A stretch of 7,995 nucleotides of DNA. Origin: an uncultured Eubacteriales bacterium (GTDB taxonomy: Bacteria > Bacillota > Clostridia > Oscillospirales > Oscillospiraceae). The translations under genes were made by a program, and so were the position numbers. Of the stretch, positions 4,737 through 7,995 are shown one piece after another. The stretch is taken from assembly GCA_900548615.1 (NCBI GenBank), contig URKW01000091.1, forward strand, positions 1 to 7,995, written 5' to 3'. The notes under the pieces are model-generated. The model saw nothing but the letters and a program-made list of their open reading frames with translations. It made no database searches and was not told where the DNA came from. How positions within the stretch are numbered: the stretch's first letter is position 1; each line of letters opens with the position of its first letter.

Positions 4737-6325
4737 GGTCGTATCTCCTTTATCATTTGTTCCGCGCAGCGCATGCCGTCAGCAGCGGCGGACAGGATGC
4801 CTCCGGCATACCCGGCTCCCTCGCCGCAGGGATACAGCCCGCGAATATTGCATTGGTACGTCTCATCCCGATGGATGCGCACGGGGGAGGACGAACGGCT
4901 CTCCACCGCCGTCAGCAGCGCGTCAGGGGCGGCATAGCCCCTGATCTTCCGCTCCAGCAGCGGCAGCGCACCGGCGATGGTCTCCGCCACAAAGGGCGGC
5001 AGACAGCGGTGCAGATCGGTATAGGCAACGCCGGGACGGTAGCTGGGCTTCACCCGCCCCGCTTCCGTTGTGGGACGGCCCAGCAGGAAGTCCTCCACCC
5101 GCTGGCAGGGTGCCCGATAGTCACCGCCGCCCAGCTTATAGGCCGCCGCTTCGAGCTCCCGCTGGAACCGGATACCTGCCAGCGGATCGTCACCGCCGCC
5201 GTAGTCCTCCGGCGTCACGTTCACCAGCAGCGCCCCGTTGATGTTCTCCTTATCTCTGGCGTACTCGCTCATGCCGTTGGTGACCACCCGCCCCGTCTCC
5301 GAGGCCGCCGCCACCACCTGCCCGCCAGGGCAGACGCAGAAGGAAAAGGCGCTGCGTCCGTTGTCCAGATGGCAGGATAATTTATAGGTGGACGGCGGCA
5401 GACAGGGATGCCCCGCGTACTGCTTATACTGGGCCGCGTCCATGTCCTCCTGCCGGTGCTCGATCCGCACACCCACGGCAAAGGGCTTGGCGGTCATGGC
5501 CACCCCCGCGTGATGCAGCATCTCCACCGTGTCCCGGGCGCTGTGGCCCAGCGCCAGCAGCGCCTGACGGCAGGGCAGCGTATAAGCGCCCTCCGGGCCT
5601 TCCACCGTCAGCGCCGACAGCTGGCCGTTCTCCTCAGAAACGCCCGTCAGCTTATGGCCGAACCGGATATCCGCGCCCAGCGCGGTCAGCTCGTTCCGCA
5701 TATTCTTCAGGGCGATGTGCAGCATATCCGTGCCCACGTGGGGCTTGGCGTCCCACAGGATATCCTCCGGCGCGCCGCACGCCACCAGCTGCTCCATAAT
5801 ATAGCGATGCCGCACGTCCTTTGTGCCGGTGTTCAGCTTGCCGTCGGAAAACGCACCTGCGCCGCCCTCGCCAAACTGGACGTTGGACTCCGTGTCCAGC
5901 ACGCCGCTTCGCCAGAAGCGCTCCACATCCTGCTGGCGGCGCTCCACGCATTGGCCCCGCTCCAGCACGATGGGCTTCGCCCCGCACCGGGCCAGCACCA
6001 GCGCCGCAAACAGCCCCGCAGGCCCCATACCCACCACCACCGGCGGCACAGCCCCGCCGGAGGCGGCAGGCGGCAGCGCATAGACCTCCGGCGCGTAGCG
6101 GGACACATGCCTGTCCCGGCAGCGCTTCAGAAGCCGCGCCTCGTCCTTCACCGTGACGGCCACAGTGTACACGAACCGCAGGCCGTCCCGTGCGTCGATG
6201 GCCCGGCGCAGCACCTGCAAGGCGGCGATCTCGCCCGTCCGGCAGCCCAGCAGGGCGGCGGCCTTTGCTTTCAGTTGTTCCTCTCCCCCGTCCAGCGGGA
6301 GCTTCAGGCCCTCCAGCCGCAGCAT
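4733..6325 (-). CDS. COG2509-type FAD-dependent dehydrogenase (uncharacterised family)
   Basis: This 530-residue flavoprotein has the layout of the COG2509 'uncharacterised FAD-dependent dehydrogenase' family. Residues 1 to about 85 form a small N-terminal alpha/beta domain with the family phrase R-R-A-I-D-A-R followed by F-V-Y-T-V. The FAD-binding fold begins at 95 with V-V-G-M-G-P-A-G (97-104) and Glu122 (L-E-R-G) for the ADP ribose. A glycine-rich segment N-V-Q-F-G-E-G-G-A-G-A-F-S-D-G-K-L follows at about 150. The second FAD-contact block, G-L-Y-P-C-G-E-G-A-G-Y-A-G-G-I, is at 496-510. The electron acceptor and substrate are unknown for the family. I choose ATG 6325 because AAAGGAGG (6332-6339) is six bases upstream; the GTG at 6349 would place that site inside the gene. 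It is the first gene of a two-gene operon, overlapping the next by four bases, and is divergent from the HtrA gene. Confidence 0.87.
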   Translation of the reverse strand: MLRLEGLKLPLDGGEEQLKAKAAALLGCRTGEIAALQVLRRAIDARDGLRFVYTVAVTVKDEARLLKRCRDRHVSRYAPEVYALPPAASGGAVPPVVVGMGPAGLFAALVLARCGAKPIVLERGQCVERRQQDVERFWRSGVLDTESNVQFGEGGAGAFSDGKLNTGTKDVRHRYIMEQLVACGAPEDILWDAKPHVGTDMLHIALKNMRNELTALGADIRFGHKLTGVSEENGQLSALTVEGPEGAYTLPCRQALLALGHSARDTVEMLHHAGVAMTAKPFAVGVRIEHRQEDMDAAQYKQYAGHPCLPPSTYKLSCHLDNGRSAFSFCVCPGGQVVAAASETGRVVTNGMSEYARDKENINGALLVNVTPEDYGGGDDPLAGIRFQRELEAAAYKLGGGDYRAPCQRVEDFLLGRPTTEAGRVKPSYRPGVAYTDLHRCLPPFVAETIAGALPLLERKIRGYAAPDALLTAVESRSSSPVRIHRDETYQCNIRGLYPCGEGAGYAGGILSAAADGMRCAEQMIKEIRP

Positions 6326-6331
6326 GGCGCG

Positions 6332-6339
6332 CCTCCTTT
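6332..6339 (-). promoter_or_regulatory. Shine-Dalgarno that fixes the start of the FAD dehydrogenase
   Basis: AAAGGAGG on the minus strand lies six bases before ATG 6323-6325. This supports the shorter reading over an eight-codon extension to GTG 6349. I could not identify a convincing minus-strand promoter in 6340-6463. Confidence 0.82.
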
Positions 6340-6383
6340 CATCTGTCACAAAATGTTCAAAATTTTTGTGGTTTCCTTAAAGG

Positions 6384-6411
6384 TTGAATTAAGAAAACTG
6401 TATATGATAAT
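6384..6411 (+). promoter_or_regulatory. Predicted promoter of the htrA-type gene
   Basis: TTGAAT (6384-6389), 16 bp, then GATAAT (6406-6411) fit a sigma-A promoter in the AT-rich stretch between divergent genes. TATGAT (6403-6408) overlaps it but sits at a poorer distance. The leader would be about 45 bases. I see no repeat resembling a CssR or other stress operator, apart from a direct repeat ATGATAA (6404-6410 and 6423-6429). Confidence 0.55.
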
Positions 6412-6463
6412 AATCAAGATGAATGATAACACAGTTCGTTCTGAAAATAAAGGAGGAATCCAT

Positions 6464-7837
6464 ATGTATAACGATGATTTTGACCGCTTCCATGAAAATC
6501 AGTACCACTACGGCCGCAACAGCAACCTGCCGGCCGACGACTATCAGCCCGCCGGCAGCGTCCCCACGCCGGAGGAACCCCAGCACACCAAAAAGCCCGG
6601 CTTCTTCCGGAGCACGGCAGCCAAGGTGATCGCCATCGTGCTGGCCTGCGCCATCGTCGGCACCGGCTGCGGCTTCGGCGGCGCGGCGCTGTACCGCAAT
6701 GCCAGCCGCCGGAACGCCGTCATTCAGCAGTCCAGCCGCGAGCCTGTCACCGTCTCGGTGAAGCAGGTGGACGGTCAGACCAAGATGGAGCCCGCCGAGG
6801 TGTACGCCTCCACAGTGAACTCCGTGGTATCCATCAATACCACCTCCACCAGCGGCACCAACATCTTCGGTCAGGCGGTGGAGACCGCCAGTGCCGGCAG
6901 CGGCTTCATCATCAGTCAGGACGGCTATATCGTCACCAACTACCACGTGGTGAAGGGCGCTACCTCCGTGAAGGTGACGCTGTATAACGGCGACACCTAC
7001 GACGCCACCGTCATCGGCGGCGACAGCGATTACGATGTGGCCGTCATCAAGATCGACGCCATCGGCCTGTCCCCCGTCACGCTGGGCAACAGCGAGGACG
7101 TGAACGTGGGCGATACCGTTCTTGCCATCGGCAACCCTCTGGGCGAGCTGACCTTCTCCATGAGTCAGGGCATCGTCTCCTGCTGTGACCGTGCCATCAA
7201 CGTGGACGGCACCCCCTTCAACATGATCCAGGTGGACGCCTCCATCAACCCCGGTAACTCCGGCGGCCCGCTGGTGAACCTGTACGGCGAGGTGGTGGGC
7301 ATCGTGTCCGCCAAGTATTCCAGCTATTCCGACACCTCTGTGGAGGGCCTGGGCTTCGCCATCCCCATCAGTGACGTGCAGGCCATCATCACCGACATCA
7401 TCGAAAACGGTCAGGTGACGGGCAAGGCCTATCTGGCCATCAAGGCCGGTACCATGACCGAGCAGATGGCCGCCCAGTATAACATCGGCATCAGCGAGGG
7501 CGTGTTCGTCTACTCCACCGAGAGCGGCGGCGCCGGTGAGCGTGCCGGTTTGCAGCTGGGCGATGTGATCACCAAGGTGAACGACACCGCCATCACCTCC
7601 ATGACCGACCTGTCCGCCGCCAAGAAGAACTATAAGGCAGGCGACACCGTGACGCTGACCGTCTACCGCAACGGCGAGTATATCACCCTTGACCTGACCT
7701 TCGACGAGCAGCCTAAGACCACCGGCGAGGATACTACCACCGATAACCAGCAGGATAACCAGCAGCAGGGCGGTCAGGACTACTCCGACATGTTCCGCGA
7801 CTTCTACAACTACTACTTCGGTCAGAACGGCCGTTGA
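6464..7837 (+). CDS. htrA: HtrA/DegP-like membrane-anchored serine protease with one PDZ domain
   Basis: This 457-residue trypsin-like protease acts in quality control of misfolded exported proteins at the outer face of the membrane. Residues 1-53 are a hydrophilic cytoplasmic N-terminus rich in Asp, Asn and aromatic residues. One membrane anchor spans about 55-77, with no signal-peptidase site evident. The protease domain (about 110-320) has the full catalytic triad: His161 (N-Y-H-V-V), Asp191 (D-Y-D-V-A-V) and Ser266 (N-P-G-N-S-G-G-P). One PDZ domain follows (about 325-413). The last 44 residues are a Thr/Gln/Asp-rich linker ending in an aromatic segment, D-Y-S-D-M-F-R-D-F-Y-N-Y-Y-F (439-452). 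A vicinal Cys240-Cys241 pair is unusual for an extracytoplasmic enzyme. The start is fixed by AAAGGAGG (6449-6456) seven bases before ATG 6464; an in-frame ATG at 6421 has no such site. It is divergent from the FAD dehydrogenase operon and appears to be transcribed alone. Confidence 0.95.
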   Translation: MYNDDFDRFHENQYHYGRNSNLPADDYQPAGSVPTPEEPQHTKKPGFFRSTAAKVIAIVLACAIVGTGCGFGGAALYRNASRRNAVIQQSSREPVTVSVKQVDGQTKMEPAEVYASTVNSVVSINTTSTSGTNIFGQAVETASAGSGFIISQDGYIVTNYHVVKGATSVKVTLYNGDTYDATVIGGDSDYDVAVIKIDAIGLSPVTLGNSEDVNVGDTVLAIGNPLGELTFSMSQGIVSCCDRAINVDGTPFNMIQVDASINPGNSGGPLVNLYGEVVGIVSAKYSSYSDTSVEGLGFAIPISDVQAIITDIIENGQVTGKAYLAIKAGTMTEQMAAQYNIGISEGVFVYSTESGGAGERAGLQLGDVITKVNDTAITSMTDLSAAKKNYKAGDTVTLTVYRNGEYITLDLTFDEQPKTTGEDTTTDNQQDNQQQGGQDYSDMFRDFYNYYFGQNGR

Positions 7838-7858
7838 CATAGCTTACACAGCGAAAAA

Positions 7859-7881
7859 GGCAGAGGGCAAGACCCTCTGCC
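7859..7881. terminator. Hairpin after htrA, probable terminator
   Basis: A perfect 9-bp stem, GGCAGAGGG (7859-7867) and CCCTCTGCC (7873-7881), with a 5-base loop sits 22 bases past the htrA stop. The flanking T-run is on the minus strand (AAAAA precedes it on plus), so by the classic rule it is a better minus-strand terminator; plus-strand readthrough reaches TCAGTCTGTC. An outer 6-bp pair, TTGACA (7834-7839) and TGTCAA (7888-7893), could extend it. Termination of htrA here is likely by position but not textbook. Confidence 0.6.
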
Positions 7882-7918
7882 TCAGTCTGTCAAAAAACTA
7901 CCCAAACGCCCCTGCTTC

Positions 7919-7927
7919 TGCTATTAT
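7919..7927 (+). promoter_or_regulatory. Extended -10 promoter element upstream of the partial right-edge gene
   Basis: TGCTATTAT (TG 7919-7920, TATTAT 7922-7927) is a good extended -10. The region 16-18 bp upstream has no clear -35, which extended -10 promoters can tolerate. The transcript would start near 7934, just before the G-tract. Confidence 0.5.
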
Positions 7928-7936
7928 AGAGGAAAC

Positions 7937-7947
7937 GGGGGGGGGTG
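7937..7947 (+). promoter_or_regulatory. Nine-G tract acting as Shine-Dalgarno
   Basis: A run of nine G (7937-7945) followed by TG ends five bases before ATG 7953. Bases GGGGGGTG (7940-7947) can pair with the 16S anti-Shine-Dalgarno over eight positions if two G-U wobbles are allowed, replacing the usual AGGAGGTG. The role as a ribosome binding site is inferred. Confidence 0.5.
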
Positions 7948-7952
7948 TTTTC

Positions 7953-7995
7953 ATGGAAGGCTGGAGAAAAGATGCACGGCATGAGCCAATCATCG
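7953..7995 (+). CDS. 5' end of an unidentified gene (truncated by the window edge)
   Basis: An open frame starts at ATG 7953 and runs off the right edge after 14 codons, reading MEGWRKDARHEPII. Support comes from the extended -10 at 7919-7927 and the G-rich ribosome binding site immediately upstream, in a position where a new gene after htrA is expected. The visible residues are hydrophilic and basic, with no signal peptide so far. Too little is present to assign a family. Confidence 0.5.
   Translation, partial: MEGWRKDARHEPII

Noticed and set aside
3729..4937. Plus-strand open frame of 402 codons opposite the 2-hydroxyacid dehydrogenase.
   Set aside because: Antisense to two motif-complete genes. 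Its composition is His/Gln/Arg-rich and it begins within the terminator hairpin.
5408..6463. Apparent 352-codon N-terminal extension of HtrA, in frame and opposite the FAD dehydrogenase.
   Set aside because: The extension is antisense to a clear flavoprotein. A strong ribosome binding site at 6449-6456 and a normal HtrA N-terminus plus anchor mark the start at 6464.
6389..7840. 483-codon minus-strand open frame opposite htrA.
   Set aside because: Antisense shadow, Gly/Val/His-rich with no domain. HtrA on the other strand has a full catalytic triad.
1..7995. Search for a defence system, mobile element, CRISPR array, attachment site or biosynthetic cluster.
   Set aside because: All six full genes belong to recognised metabolic, regulatory, transport or protease families, and no direct-repeat array or terminal inverted repeats were seen.

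Overview
The window is about 8 kb of GC-rich DNA with strong AGGAGG-type ribosome binding sites, short intergenic gaps and a Gram-positive-style gene set: an HxlR/DUF24 regulator, a membrane-anchored HtrA protease and a COG2509 FAD protein. This suggests a GC-rich anaerobic Firmicute (Clostridia, possibly an Oscillospiraceae-type gut organism). That placement is inference from style and gene content. I see no rRNA, tRNA, CRISPR array, insertion sequence, phage gene or plasmid gene.

Layout, left to right. (1) A divergent pair: an HxlR-type regulator on the minus strand (21-416) and a LysE-type amino-acid exporter on the plus strand (522-1142). The 105 bp between them hold two interlocked extended -10 promoters on opposite strands, buried in one near-perfect 21-bp palindrome. 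This is a likely autoregulatory operator. (2) A plus-strand FMN-dependent alpha-hydroxy-acid dehydrogenase (1262-2275) with its own promoter and an unusual four-cysteine N-terminus. It converges on a methionine gamma-lyase on the minus strand (2337-3530), and a bidirectional terminator lies between them. (3) A 240-bp control region (3531-3770) holds a long nested inverted repeat upstream of the lyase and the terminator of the next operon. (4) A minus-strand two-gene operon: a COG2509 FAD-dependent dehydrogenase (4733-6325), then a D-2-hydroxyacid dehydrogenase family protein (3771-4736), joined by a 4-base ATGA overlap. (5) Divergent from that operon, a membrane-anchored HtrA serine protease with one PDZ domain (6464-7837). 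(6) The start of another plus-strand gene (7953 to the right edge), behind an extended -10 promoter and a nine-G tract that can serve as its Shine-Dalgarno sequence.

Functionally, the middle of the window is rich in 2-oxo/2-hydroxy-acid chemistry. Methionine gamma-lyase makes 2-oxobutyrate, methanethiol and ammonia. Two unrelated 2-hydroxyacid oxidoreductases (FMN type and NAD(P) type) lie on either side of it, and an amino-acid exporter is nearby. A functional link is plausible but unproven, since the genes are in separate transcription units. I found no clear undescribed multi-gene system. The most interesting items are the interlocked promoter/operator at 456-515, the cysteine cluster on the FMN enzyme and the unexplained inverted repeat upstream of the lyase.
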